From contig CALAVE010000055.1 of NCBI GenBank assembly GCA_937892215.1, positions 1 through 14,467 of the forward strand: a DNA stretch of 14,467 nt. Reading direction: 5' to 3'. The stretch comes from an uncultured Porphyromonadaceae bacterium. Lineage in GTDB: Bacteria > Bacteroidota > Bacteroidia > Bacteroidales > Muribaculaceae. Below are positions 5,720 to 11,953 of this stretch, piece by piece. The notes under the pieces are model-generated. The model saw only the letters and a list, made by a program, of their open reading frames with translations. It did not search any database and had not been told where the DNA came from. The position numbers and the translations under genes are program-made. Numbering within the stretch: the stretch's first letter is position 1; each line of letters begins with the position of its first letter.

Positions 5720-6046
5720 ATGAAAACAAAGTTAGAAGAGTTCGTAAAAACGAACAGAAATTACAGACCGTATTCTATCAGTCGTAACATTGTTGAAAAG
5801 GTGTGGAACAATGGAATGGGTTCCATAGCACTTTTCCGCTTCTATCCGGAGCAAAAAACAGTGCTGATTAATAGCCTGTTCGCTAACAAATGTGACCTTA
5901 GGAAACTCACGGAGTTTTGCCGTGATTGCGGCATTACGGATTGGGCATGGAAAGCGGCCGATTTCGGTTACCCTGCTTACTACTTTAATACGTTTAGTTT
6001 AAGCGGATGCCACACACGTACAATCGTGCCGAAATCTGCGGTCTGA
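5720..6046 (+). CDS. 108-residue unknown protein
   Basis: This protein has 108 residues and starts MKTKLEEFVKTNRNYRPYSI. It is mixed alpha/beta by appearance, with a beta-like core (GSIALFRFYPEQKTVLINSL) and a C-terminal aromatic segment (TDWAWKAADFGYPAYYFNTF). Three cysteines lie between residues 58 and 71 and near the end, but not in a clear metal-binding pattern. There is no membrane helix. It is the only gene in its cassette and I recognise no family. Confidence 0.8.
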   Translation: MKTKLEEFVKTNRNYRPYSISRNIVEKVWNNGMGSIALFRFYPEQKTVLINSLFANKCDLRKLTEFCRDCGITDWAWKAADFGYPAYYFNTFSLSGCHTRTIVPKSAV

Positions 6047-6056
6047 TTTGCTTGAA

Positions 6057-6102
6057 TCCCGGATGGTGCTTTGCGGTGCCATCTGGGACAAATTTTATTC
6101 AC
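6057..6102 (+). promoter_or_regulatory. Array unit 4: hairpin (UUUGCG loop) + TTATTCAC
   Basis: A 14-bp stem (6057-6070 with 6075-6088) includes four G-U pairs and no other mismatch. The loop region is TTTGCG at 6070-6075, the same hexaloop as unit 13. TTATTCAC is at 6095-6102, 22 bases before the ATG at 6125. Confidence 0.82.
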
Positions 6103-6124
6103 AAACTAAAAAAACAATAGCATT

Positions 6125-6514
6125 ATGAAAAAGCGTAATTTCAAGAACTATTCTGAGTTGGATTATTACAACTTTGCGCGTGGAACTTATTCAGGCGTAA
6201 AAGGGTGGTTTTATTGGCTGTGTAAACCGATGGGCGAAACCGAGAAGAAACGTTTCATGGAACGTTACACAAATGTAGCGTTTTTAACAGCCCAACAGCG
6301 GTATGCGCCGGAACTCAAATCAATGGTCATTTTTGTTGGTGATAAATCATTCATCAACTATTCTCGTTTTGTGTCCGCATTTAAGGAGGCCTACAGCCGA
6401 TTTGACGCATCAATTATGCGTGCCAAACCGGATGTGAAAAAAGTTGATGGTGGTGTGTATGTTTCGTGCACAGTAAACGAGTGCGAATATGGTCAATTTT
6501 TCCCCATCGCCTGA
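6125..6514 (+). CDS. 129-residue aromatic-rich unknown protein
   Basis: This 129-residue protein begins MKKRNFKNYSELDYYNFARG. Its first third is rich in Tyr, Phe and Trp (YYNFARGTYSGVKGWFYWLC). A basic-acidic helix follows (GETEKKRFMERYTN). The second half has beta-like stretches (LKSMVIFVGDKSFINY and GGVYVSCTVNECEYGQFF). No signal peptide or membrane helix is evident. It is a single-gene cassette between units 4 and 5. I recognise no family, and the soluble, compact look is all that can be stated. Confidence 0.8.
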   Translation: MKKRNFKNYSELDYYNFARGTYSGVKGWFYWLCKPMGETEKKRFMERYTNVAFLTAQQRYAPELKSMVIFVGDKSFINYSRFVSAFKEAYSRFDASIMRAKPDVKKVDGGVYVSCTVNECEYGQFFPIA

Positions 6515-6521
6515 ACACGTA

Positions 6522-6567
6522 TTATCCCCAATATTTAGCGGTGTTGGGGATAACGATTAGTATTCAC
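6522..6567 (+). promoter_or_regulatory. Array unit 5: hairpin (UUAGCG loop) + TATTCAC
   Basis: TTATCCCCAATAT (6522-6534) pairs with the segment 6541-6553 with two G-U pairs, closing on TTAGCG, as in unit 1. The motif is TATTCAC at 6561-6567, preceded by AG instead of T. The next ATG, at 6586, is 18 bases away. Confidence 0.8.
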
Positions 6568-6585
6568 TTATAAAACAGTACGAAA

Positions 6586-6738
6586 ATGGAAAAATTAGGT
6601 TTATCTCTGGGAACTTTAATGTTCAACTTTACCCGCCGTTTGTGGTGGCACTGCGGTATTCTTTGCGGGCCTTATAAGGAGTGGCACGAATCCCGCGTGA
6701 TTTTCTATAATAGAACAAACGTGGGAAAACGCCTCTAA
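6586..6738 (+). CDS. 50-residue Trp/Arg-rich unknown protein
   Basis: This 50-residue protein is MEKLGLSLGTLMFNFTRRLW followed by WHCGILCGPYKEWHE and a basic end. It has a short hydrophobic N-terminal part and a CxxxxC pair inside an aromatic, basic segment. The amphipathic start may associate with the membrane, but it is too short for a clear membrane helix. The gene call rests on its position: unit 5 sits at the usual spacing before the ATG, and unit 6 begins soon after the stop codon. The leader carries a CAGTACGAAAAT that resembles the repeats at 5589-5694. Confidence 0.7.
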   Translation: MEKLGLSLGTLMFNFTRRLWWHCGILCGPYKEWHESRVIFYNRTNVGKRL

Positions 6739-6748
6739 TCCCGGATTA

Positions 6749-6790
6749 TTTTGGCAAGTGGTAACGCTTGCCAAAGTGCTGATTATTCAC
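6749..6790 (+). promoter_or_regulatory. Array unit 6: hairpin (GUAA loop) + TTATTCAC
   Basis: A 12-bp stem (6749-6760 with 6765-6776), with a core of TTTGGCAAG/CTTGCCAAA and two G-U pairs, is capped by GTAA, a GNRA tetraloop. TTATTCAC is at 6783-6790, 19 bases before the ATG at 6810. Confidence 0.82.
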
Positions 6791-6809
6791 TTCTAAAAAC
6801 TTCATTATT

Positions 6810-7121
6810 ATGGTACTTTATTCTATTACGATTACCCGCTATTGGAAAGGCGGTGGTTACAACACTGAGAACGAAATTTATGAGGATTTTGAGGCCTATT
6901 TGGCGGCTCTGAAATCAATAAATTCTGAGCACTTATACGGCCCATTAATCAGTAGGGCTGAACCACCGTTTTTTATGGAGTCCGATTGCGCTTGTGAATA
7001 TAAGCGCGAAAAGGATGGGCATGAGACGCTTATAACAGGCGGAATTTTGAGGCCTAAAACCTTGCACGAAATCAAGGTTTTAGGAGCGTTCAGGACTGCC
7101 CGGGAGTTGGGCATAATTTAG
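6810..7121 (+). CDS. 103-residue unknown protein
   Basis: This 103-residue protein starts MVLYSITITRYWKGGGYNTE. The first 25 residues look like beta strands, followed by an acidic helix (NEIYEDFEAYLAALKSI). The rest is mixed, with a CxC at about residues 59-61 (SDCACEYKREKDGHE) and a C-terminal helix. This plan, a beta hairpin then a helix, is common in small element-encoded proteins, but I recognise no specific family. It has no membrane helix and is the only gene in its cassette. Confidence 0.8.
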   Translation: MVLYSITITRYWKGGGYNTENEIYEDFEAYLAALKSINSEHLYGPLISRAEPPFFMESDCACEYKREKDGHETLITGGILRPKTLHEIKVLGAFRTARELGII

Positions 7122-7142
7122 CGACTAATCGCCACATCAGAA

Positions 7143-7192
7143 CGGGGCATTTCCGAGAGGTTTTGCCCTGACTAATTTTCTTATTTATTCAC
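7143..7192 (+). promoter_or_regulatory. Array unit 7: hairpin (GAGA loop) + TTATTCAC
   Basis: CGGGGCA (7143-7149) pairs with TGCCCTG (7164-7170) with one G-U pair. Three facing U-U positions follow, then CC/GG capped by GAGA, a GNRA loop. This is the least regular stem of the set. TTATTCAC is at 7185-7192, 18 bases before the ATG at 7211. Confidence 0.68.
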
Positions 7193-7210
7193 AATTTAAT
7201 TCATTACATT

Positions 7211-8365
7211 ATGGAACAGAAAAAACAGTCAAGAGAACCGAACAAAAACGGATTCATTACCACCGCTTATCGTCTGGATTGGCGTGGCTCAGGAAACATG
7301 GTGGAAATCAAGCACACAACGCTCGATATTGGGCAGCGTGTTTTCCTCAACGGAGCCTATAATCGTGATGGTTGGTTTGTCGTGTGTTCTGAGCCCGAAA
7401 ACGACAGGCAAAAACTTGTCGAAATCGGAGGCGAGCACCGCACCAATTATTGGGAGTGCAACCACGACGACCAGAGCGTTAAAAACATCTTCGGAATCGG
7501 TCTGTATTATGACGATTCCGGTGAGCGTTTAACGGCTGAGGAAATCGCGTCCCATGTGCGCGCTGCCGACATCCAAAAACGGTGGAACGAGCGTGCTGAA
7601 AAGCGCAAACTCGAAGCACAGGCAAAAGAGCGTGAGGAATTGCGTGAGAAATATCGCGGAATCCTCACACCGATTGCCCGTGCTGATGGTGAGTACGAAA
7701 AGACGAGAAAAGCCAATCTGATGGCCTATCTCGCTTACCGTTTTCCGGGTGTTAAATTCACGGCTAAAAAGGACTATTCTTCCTACACTATTAAGTGGAC
7801 GGATGGGCCAGCCGAAACGGCTGTACTCGCTGCCGCAAATGTGTTCAACGACCACACATTTAACGGCTACGAAGATTATAACGAATATACGCCATCGGAA
7901 TTCACCAAACTTTTCGGCGGATTTGAATACTCGCACAATTGCGACAGAACCATATCGGAAAAGTTTCAAAAACAGTGCGAGGAAGAAATCTTTGAAAAGT
8001 GCCCTGAATTGCGTGGCAAGAGTGATGATTTCGAGGCCGGACGTGAAGCGTTTTATAAGTGCGACTGTAAGGACGTTTTCTCGAACTATCAGTTGCGAAA
8101 TCTCAAGCGGCTTTATGTGCGGAATAAAAGTGCGGAAGCACCGGCCAAATCCGTGAAATCCCAGTCGGTAAATGTTGCGGATAAGCGGTTGGAATATGTC
8201 GATTATTCCGAGAAAGCGTTTGCCGTAATCGGCGACGCAAAACCGATAAAGGATTTGTTGGCCGATTTGGGAGGCCGTTTCAACGCTCGGCTCAAGTGTG
8301 GCCCGGGTTACATTTTCAGCAAGAAAAAGGAGACGATTGTTCGTGAAAAACTCTCGCTTTCTTAA
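7211..8365 (+). CDS. LPD29-domain polyvalent-type protein
   Basis: This is the largest gene of the array, 384 residues. Residues about 110-150 form a highly charged helix (RWNERAEKRKLEAQAKEREE). Residues about 165-245 resemble LPD29, a domain of the large polyvalent proteins of phages and conjugative elements; the marks are FPGVKFTAKKDYSSYTIKW, the TDGP turn, and the YEDYNEY/FGGFEY end. The C-terminal 55 residues form a separate small module with the pattern YSEKAFAVIGDAKPIKD, LGGRFN, CGPGYIF, which I recall from similar element proteins but cannot name. Proteins carrying LPD domains are thought to enter the recipient with the DNA and act on host DNA or defences; that role here is inferred. 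It is the only gene in the array with a recognisable domain. Confidence 0.85.
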   Translation: MEQKKQSREPNKNGFITTAYRLDWRGSGNMVEIKHTTLDIGQRVFLNGAYNRDGWFVVCSEPENDRQKLVEIGGEHRTNYWECNHDDQSVKNIFGIGLYYDDSGERLTAEEIASHVRAADIQKRWNERAEKRKLEAQAKEREELREKYRGILTPIARADGEYEKTRKANLMAYLAYRFPGVKFTAKKDYSSYTIKWTDGPAETAVLAAANVFNDHTFNGYEDYNEYTPSEFTKLFGGFEYSHNCDRTISEKFQKQCEEEIFEKCPELRGKSDDFEAGREAFYKCDCKDVFSNYQLRNLKRLYVRNKSAEAPAKSVKSQSVNVADKRLEYVDYSEKAFAVIGDAKPIKDLLADLGGRFNARLKCGPGYIFSKKKETIVREKLSLS

Positions 8366-8371
8366 TCCTCT

Positions 8372-8414
8372 TTTGTGGGCAATCTCAGCGGATTGCTCAC
8401 AAGCGATTTATCAC
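8372..8414 (+). promoter_or_regulatory. Array unit 8: hairpin (UCAGCG loop) + TTATCAC
   Basis: TTGTGGGCAATC (8373-8384) pairs with GATTGCTCACAA (8391-8402) with one G-U pair, extended by a wobble at 8372/8403, around TCAGCG. The motif is shortened by one T, TTATCAC at 8408-8414. The ATG at 8432 is 17 bases further on. Confidence 0.8.
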
Positions 8415-8431
8415 ACAAAACAGATGCAATT

Positions 8432-8644
8432 ATGAGAACTATTTCAGAAAAGACAATCATTACAGCACTTGTCAATTTCAAGTGCGCAGGTAAGTTCGGG
8501 AAATGTTTCCACTCGCTATCTCAAAAAGAGCGGGGGTTTGCGATTGACGAAATGATTAATCGTGGGTGGCTCACAGAACGCATGGAACTGACTCTGGATG
8601 CGCAACCTGTAATACTGGAAAATTTACACCTATGCCAGTATTGA
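8432..8644 (+). CDS. 70-residue unknown protein
   Basis: I place the start at the ATG at 8432, giving 70 residues beginning MRTISEKTIITALVNFKCAG. An in-frame GTG at 8375 would add 19 residues, but those codons lie inside the hairpin and motif of unit 8, which precede the ATG at the standard distance. The chain is helical, with SQKERGFAIDEMINRGWL followed by strand-like residues. This could be a compact winged-helix-like fold, though without a clear recognition helix. No membrane segment is seen, and I recognise no family. Confidence 0.75.
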   Translation: MRTISEKTIITALVNFKCAGKFGKCFHSLSQKERGFAIDEMINRGWLTERMELTLDAQPVILENLHLCQY

Positions 8645-8648
8645 TTAA

Positions 8649-8689
8649 GTGGGGAACAATGAGAGTTGTTCCCCGCACGATTTATTCAC
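8649..8689 (+). promoter_or_regulatory. Array unit 9: hairpin (GAGA loop) + TTATTCAC
   Basis: GTGGGGAACAAT (8649-8660) pairs with GTTGTTCCCCGC (8665-8676) through 12 pairs, two of them G-U, and is capped by GAGA. TTATTCAC is at 8682-8689, 16 bases before the ATG at 8706. Confidence 0.84.
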
Positions 8690-8705
8690 CTAAAAAATCA
8701 CAATT

Positions 8706-8912
8706 ATGAAGAAAAATTCAATCAGAATGAGCGTGAGACCTAATCACGCAAAACGGACGTTTACTATCCGTAAGTACGAGAATGGGAAATGCTACGTGAA
8801 ATATCGTACATACGAGTTCCCTAAAACCGAGTTTGAGGACATGTTAGGATTCACCGAATCCGACTGGAAAAATTGGCTCTGGACTCAGGATGCTTACTAC
8901 GTAGTAAGGTAA
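8706..8912 (+). CDS. 68-residue basic, beta-rich unknown protein
   Basis: This 68-residue protein starts MKKNSIRMSVRPNHAKRTFT. The first half is basic and strand-like (RTFTIRKYENGKCYVKYRTY). It then turns into a short helix with several tryptophans (FTESDWKNWLW). The pattern suggests a small beta sheet with one helix, suited to binding nucleic acid or a protein partner, which is not demonstrable here. It is the only gene of its cassette and has no membrane helix. Confidence 0.78.
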   Translation: MKKNSIRMSVRPNHAKRTFTIRKYENGKCYVKYRTYEFPKTEFEDMLGFTESDWKNWLWTQDAYYVVR

Positions 8913-8919
8913 TGCGAAA

Positions 8920-8958
8920 ATGCGCTCTGATGTGAGTTGGGGCGCATCACTAATTCAC
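8920..8958 (+). promoter_or_regulatory. Array unit 10: hairpin (GUGA loop) + TAATTCAC
   Basis: The stem 8920-8931 with 8936-8947 has 12 pairs, four of them G-U, starting ATGCGC/GCGCAT, and is capped by GTGA, another GNRA loop. The motif is TAATTCAC at 8951-8958. The ATG is 26 bases away, a longer leader than usual. Confidence 0.8.
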
Positions 8959-8984
8959 TTATTATTAACTAAACATTTACAATT

Positions 8985-9137
8985 ATGAAAAATCTATTCA
9001 AGTTTGTTATCGCAATTCTCACAACAATCGGGCTGTTCTGTAGCCCATTAGCCGGAAGCGAGTTAGTTTGTATCATTTCGCTTTTCGTTTTCGTCTGCGT
9101 TATGATGTGGTTAAACCTGGAAGAAAAGGAGGCGTGA
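8985..9137 (+). CDS. 50-residue two-helix membrane protein
   Basis: This 50-residue product has two hydrophobic stretches, about residues 5-19 (FKFVIAILTTIGLFC) and 26-43 (ELVCIISLFVFVCVMMW), joined by a short turn and ending in a charged tail (EEKEA). This is a small integral membrane protein. It follows unit 10, and its stop is separated by one base from the ATG of the next gene. The end of this gene contains AGGAGG, which serves as the ribosome binding site of the next gene. The function is unknown. Confidence 0.72.
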   Translation: MKNLFKFVIAILTTIGLFCSPLAGSELVCIISLFVFVCVMMWLNLEEKEA

Positions 9138-9138
9138 T

Positions 9139-9444
9139 ATGGAAGAGAAAGACACCCGCAAAGCGTTTACTTTTATAGTCGTTAGCCACAACAAACCTCA
9201 AGTGGTGAATTACGAACTTTATTGCGAGCCAAAATTGGTATCTGACTACTGCCATTTTATCTCCTATGGTGCCCTCGTAAAATTCAAGAAATGCCCACCT
9301 GTTATCGCTATGGTTGGTGATATGGATAAGGACGGATTCCGTGTGTGGAAATATTTCAATAATATTAACAAGGCTTATGTGATTCCTAAATGCCCATCAC
9401 TCGATTACATAATGACAGATGCACAAATGCGAGCCATCATGTAA
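9139..9444 (+). CDS. 101-residue unknown protein coupled to the membrane protein
   Basis: This protein has 101 residues and starts MEEKDTRKAFTFIVVSHNKP. It is mostly strand-like in its first half, with a conserved-looking VIAMVGDMDKDGFRVWKY segment around residues 55-72. No membrane helix is present. It is unusual in this array in having no hairpin unit of its own. Instead a strong AGGAGG Shine-Dalgarno sequence lies 7 bases before the ATG, inside the upstream gene, and only one base separates the two reading frames. The two are therefore translated together and may work together, for instance as a membrane anchor with a soluble partner (inference). Confidence 0.78.
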   Translation: MEEKDTRKAFTFIVVSHNKPQVVNYELYCEPKLVSDYCHFISYGALVKFKKCPPVIAMVGDMDKDGFRVWKYFNNINKAYVIPKCPSLDYIMTDAQMRAIM

Positions 9445-9446
9445 CT

Positions 9447-9492
9447 TTTTGAGGTGCAGAAATGCGCCTCAAAATCCCATTTTTTTATTCAC
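9447..9492 (+). promoter_or_regulatory. Array unit 11: hairpin (GAAA loop) + TTATTCAC
   Basis: TTTTGAGGTGCA (9447-9458) pairs with TGCGCCTCAAAA (9463-9474) with one G-U pair around GAAA. TTATTCAC is at 9485-9492, 20 bases before the ATG at 9513. Seven T bases occur before the motif, so some transcription termination here is possible. Confidence 0.84.
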
Positions 9493-9512
9493 AATTCTAA
9501 AATCATAAAATT

Positions 9513-9884
9513 ATGTACAAAACTATCTACAATGTCCGTGTGTATGACCACAAATTAGCCAGCGACAAGATGAACAATTCTGTAATCGGTTCTTACACCG
9601 ATTTTGAGACAGCGAAGAACGCGTTTATCGCAGTGGCAAAAGCCGCGGTTGGCAAGAGTTTCAATCGTGCCAATATCATTAGCCGTGATGTTTGCGGAAC
9701 GCCATCCTTCTCTTACGTTATCGCGCCGTTGGGCTGCCCTGATTTGCGTGGTGTTGATATGATAGCCGATGGCTGGATTTCCGACAGTGGTTGTGAGCCG
9801 GGGTTCGTCCGGATTTACCCTGACAGTATTTCCCGGTCGTTTCTTGTCCCTGAGAGCGAAATTAGCGAGTACGTAAACGGCTAA
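9513..9884 (+). CDS. 123-residue unknown protein
   Basis: This 123-residue protein starts MYKTIYNVRVYDHKLASDKM. An N-terminal strand and a following helix (YTDFETAKNAFIAVAKAAVG) give a beta-alpha start like that of the 103-residue protein at 6810, which has YEDFEAYLAALKSI after its strands. The second half is Gly/Pro-rich and strand-like (SYVIAPLGCPDLRGVDMIAD). No membrane helix is seen. It is the only gene in its cassette, and I recognise no family. The similar N-terminal plan of the two proteins may reflect a shared fold. Confidence 0.8.
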   Translation: MYKTIYNVRVYDHKLASDKMNNSVIGSYTDFETAKNAFIAVAKAAVGKSFNRANIISRDVCGTPSFSYVIAPLGCPDLRGVDMIADGWISDSGCEPGFVRIYPDSISRSFLVPESEISEYVNG

Positions 9885-9888
9885 AAAC

Positions 9889-9931
9889 TTGTCCTAAAGG
9901 TGGAAACATCTTTAGGACGGCAATTGTTCAC
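9889..9931 (+). promoter_or_regulatory. Array unit 12: hairpin (GAAA loop) + TTGTTCAC
   Basis: GTCCTAAAGGTG (9891-9902) pairs with CATCTTTAGGAC (9907-9918) with one G-U pair around GAAA; two wobbles extend it to 9889-9920. The motif is TTGTTCAC at 9924-9931, one base off the consensus, 20 bases before the ATG at 9952. Confidence 0.86.
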
Positions 9932-9951
9932 TCTTAAAAACAATCAACATT

Positions 9952-10425
9952 ATGGCAAAGAATTTATCAAACAGCGATTTCGTGAAAATTGGGCATGAAG
10001 CCCTTGAAACCTTCCAAAAAAGGAATCAATTCGGAGAGCGTTACACGTGCCGCAAGAAAGTCAAAATCTTGTCTAAACCCCGGCTTGAAAATGGGCAATT
10101 TTGTTCGCCGGAAGATATTAATGGGTTCGTAAAGGTAATTGACGAATTTGGCAACGTATCGCAAGTGCAGATTTGGGACCTTGAGCCATGCCAAAACATC
10201 ACCCGGTTATCGTTCTCTGAATTGGAAGATTTGAGACGGGAAATTTGCATCGGCTCTGTGTATCTCGCAGACTATCGTAACTCTTTCGACGTTTGGGACC
10301 AAGATGTGTCAGATTATTGCGACGGTTACATGGAACTTTTGGAAGAAATCCACGGTGAAGATTGGGAGAAATTTGAATCCCCAACAGCGTTTGCCGAGTA
10401 CGTCTCACGTTACTGCGAATCCTAA
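9952..10425 (+). CDS. 157-residue acidic unknown protein
   Basis: This 157-residue protein starts MAKNLSNSDFVKIGHEALET. The first third is basic (RYTCRKKVKILSKPRLENG). Residues about 50-75 look like beta strands of a small barrel (GFVKVIDEFGNVSQVQIWDL). The rest is acidic and helical (SELEDLRREICIG, CDGYMELLEEIHGEDWEKFE). Acidic small proteins are common among DNA-mimic anti-defence factors, but the charge pattern alone proves nothing. No membrane helix is visible. It is the only gene in its cassette. Confidence 0.8.
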   Translation: MAKNLSNSDFVKIGHEALETFQKRNQFGERYTCRKKVKILSKPRLENGQFCSPEDINGFVKVIDEFGNVSQVQIWDLEPCQNITRLSFSELEDLRREICIGSVYLADYRNSFDVWDQDVSDYCDGYMELLEEIHGEDWEKFESPTAFAEYVSRYCES

Positions 10426-10431
10426 ATGGCT

Positions 10432-10489
10432 TGTTTCACGGCATTTTGCGATGCCCTGAAACACAATCTTTAACCAATTAAAAATTCAC
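10432..10489 (+). promoter_or_regulatory. Array unit 13: hairpin (UUUGCG loop) + displaced AATTCAC
   Basis: GTTTCACGGCAT (10433-10444) pairs with ATGCCCTGAAAC (10451-10462) with one C-C mismatch around TTTGCG, the hexaloop of unit 4. The motif is AATTCAC at 10483-10489, only 3 bases before the ATG. This unit departs from the usual spacing. Confidence 0.7.
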
Positions 10490-10492
10490 AAT

Positions 10493-10858
10493 ATGAAAAC
10501 AAAAAATCAACCGTTTGTAAGCCTTTCTGACTTCTACAAAGCAATGCCTAATCTCAACTTCTCAGACAACATGGCTGAGATTGAGGATTGGTACCAGAAA
10601 ATTGCCGATGAACACTCGTTCCTGAAATCTTTCTGGAATGGCGATTGTTTAGACCTCAAAAAATTCTTCGGCTGGAGGCACAAGGAACAAGCCTTTTATG
10701 ACTTGCCGTATTTCTCACTGAAATACGTGAAACATTTCGGGCTTAATTCCTATGATATTTTCCACCAGAGGGAACACGCTCTTGATGATGCTCTTTGGCT
10801 CATAAGTAGCCGGTTTCACCAGTGGGAATTTGAAACTAAAGGGTGGACGGCCTATTAA
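10493..10858 (+). CDS. 121-residue aromatic-rich unknown protein
   Basis: This protein has 121 residues and starts MKTKNQPFVSLSDFYKAMPN. It is acidic to neutral and rich in Phe, Trp, Tyr and His (FWNGDCLDLKKFFGWRHKEQ, then FHQREHALDDALWLISSRFH). Most of it is probably helical. No known catalytic motif or membrane helix is apparent. It is alone in its cassette, behind the irregular unit 13, so its translation may be controlled differently from its neighbours. I recognise no family. Confidence 0.8.
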   Translation: MKTKNQPFVSLSDFYKAMPNLNFSDNMAEIEDWYQKIADEHSFLKSFWNGDCLDLKKFFGWRHKEQAFYDLPYFSLKYVKHFGLNSYDIFHQREHALDDALWLISSRFHQWEFETKGWTAY

Positions 10859-10881
10859 GTCTTTCTGACTTCCGACTTGGA

Positions 10882-10924
10882 TTCCTGTTCGGGAGAAAAC
10901 CTGTTCAGGAAACTTTTTATTCAT
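10882..10924 (+). promoter_or_regulatory. Array unit 14: irregular hairpin + TTATTCAT
   Basis: TTCCTG (10882-10887) pairs with CAGGAA (10906-10911). Two U-U mismatches and four more pairs follow, to the loop AGAAAA, which holds GAAA without a proper closing pair. CCTGTTC is also present twice in the stem. The motif reads TTATTCAT (10917-10924) and the ATG lies 35 bases away, the longest leader of the set. Confidence 0.6.
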
Positions 10925-10959
10925 CAACACTTTTGTTAAACCAATAAAAATAATGACAC

Positions 10960-11172
10960 ATGGCAAGTAAAATTGTTAATTCTCGCGGAATTGTTATCAA
11001 AGTTGGTTACACTTACCAATTCCTTATTGTGACTCAATCAGGGACGCGCGTTATTGAGCGTGAAGTAACTGAAATCCTTGACGAGAATGCAGTACGAGTT
11101 AAGACCGATTTTCCTCACCTTAATGGGGACACTTTCTGGGCTGCAAACTGCATCAAAGGCCCAGTCCTGTAA
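10960..11172 (+). CDS. 70-residue beta-rich unknown protein
   Basis: This 70-residue protein starts MASKIVNSRGIVIKVGYTYQ. Alternating hydrophobic residues through most of the chain (GIVIKVGYTYQFLIV, RVIEREVTEILDENAVRVKT) suggest a small beta barrel of the SH3-like kind, a guess from the pattern. An out-of-frame ATG at 10953 opens a five-codon reading frame (MTHGK) that ends at 10970, just inside this gene. It could limit translation. The gene has no membrane helix. Confidence 0.72.
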   Translation: MASKIVNSRGIVIKVGYTYQFLIVTQSGTRVIEREVTEILDENAVRVKTDFPHLNGDTFWAANCIKGPVL

Positions 11173-11177
11173 CTGAC

Positions 11178-11222
11178 TCTCAGATTGTGGGAAACCGCAT
11201 TCTGGGGACTAACATTATTCAC
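11178..11222 (+). promoter_or_regulatory. Array unit 15: hairpin (GAAA loop) + TTATTCAC
   Basis: The stem 11178-11190 with 11195-11207 has 12 pairs, three of them G-U, one U-U mismatch, and a GAAA loop. TTATTCAC is at 11215-11222, 16 bases before the ATG at 11239. A second copy, AATTCAC, lies at 11227-11233, close to the ATG as in unit 13. Confidence 0.8.
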
Positions 11223-11238
11223 TTAAAATTCACAGATT

Positions 11239-11934
11239 ATGACAAAAGAAAAAACAATGATTAAAAAGGAAGGCTCTCAGAGAATCACCTTTTATGCAGA
11301 AAGCCCACGTTATTGGACAGACGAGCCCTTGCATTGTGAGGACTGGTCAAGAGACTACTCCATCATGGAACACCATGAGCTTAAAACGAAATCGGGTTCA
11401 GCCGCGGCTCTGCTCCGTTATTTGCTGCGTTTTGGTGATAACAAAAAAATCATCAATGCTCTAAAGGACAACTACAAGAGCGACGCGCATGATTACGACA
11501 ATGCGTTGTCCTACGACCGCTCACGAAAAGAGTGGATTTTGTGGACTTGGCAGCCCACTTGGGTGGGCTATGATGGTGATGTGCATAATGGCCACTGGGA
11601 AGAGGAATGGGCTTTCTGCCCGAATATCCACGATGTGGATATATATTACCTTGCGGTGTATCTTTCCGATGAAACCATTGGAAAGATAGCACAGAAGTTC
11701 ATGACAGCGGACATCAAAATAATGTCCTATTCGTTTGATTATTACGGTGTTGTGTCATTCAGTGCTGAATACGACCACAAGAGTGAGGGCATCTGCTGGT
11801 TGGAAAAAGACCAATTCTTGAAGTTTAGTGGTTGTTCCGAGGACTATTGGAACGGCAATAGTCTTGAAGAGATTGAGATGTGGCTGATTGACGATTTAGC
11901 CGCTTGGTCTAAGGGAGCGGTGGAATACGCTTAG
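11239..11934 (+). CDS. 231-residue Trp/Tyr-rich unknown protein
   Basis: This is the last intact gene of the array, 231 residues, starting MTKEKTMIKKEGSQRITFYA. It is acidic with many Trp, Tyr, His and Asp residues, for example around 100-130 (RSRKEWILWTWQPTWVGYDG, HNGHWEEEWAF). A helix-rich part (SAAALLRYLLRFGDNKKIIN) comes before, and a beta-like segment and an acidic helix (SLEEIEMWLIDDLAAW) come after. No membrane helix or catalytic motif is recognised. Unit 16 follows its stop but leads to no array gene, because foreign DNA begins there. Confidence 0.82.
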   Translation: MTKEKTMIKKEGSQRITFYAESPRYWTDEPLHCEDWSRDYSIMEHHELKTKSGSAAALLRYLLRFGDNKKIINALKDNYKSDAHDYDNALSYDRSRKEWILWTWQPTWVGYDGDVHNGHWEEEWAFCPNIHDVDIYYLAVYLSDETIGKIAQKFMTADIKIMSYSFDYYGVVSFSAEYDHKSEGICWLEKDQFLKFSGCSEDYWNGNSLEEIEMWLIDDLAAWSKGAVEYA

Positions 11935-11953
11935 AAAATCAGCCGGCAAAAGA

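Noticed and set aside
8375..8431. GTG start for the gene at 8432, giving 89 residues
   Set aside because: These codons lie in the hairpin and motif of unit 8. The ATG at 8432 has the standard spacing and ATTATG context.
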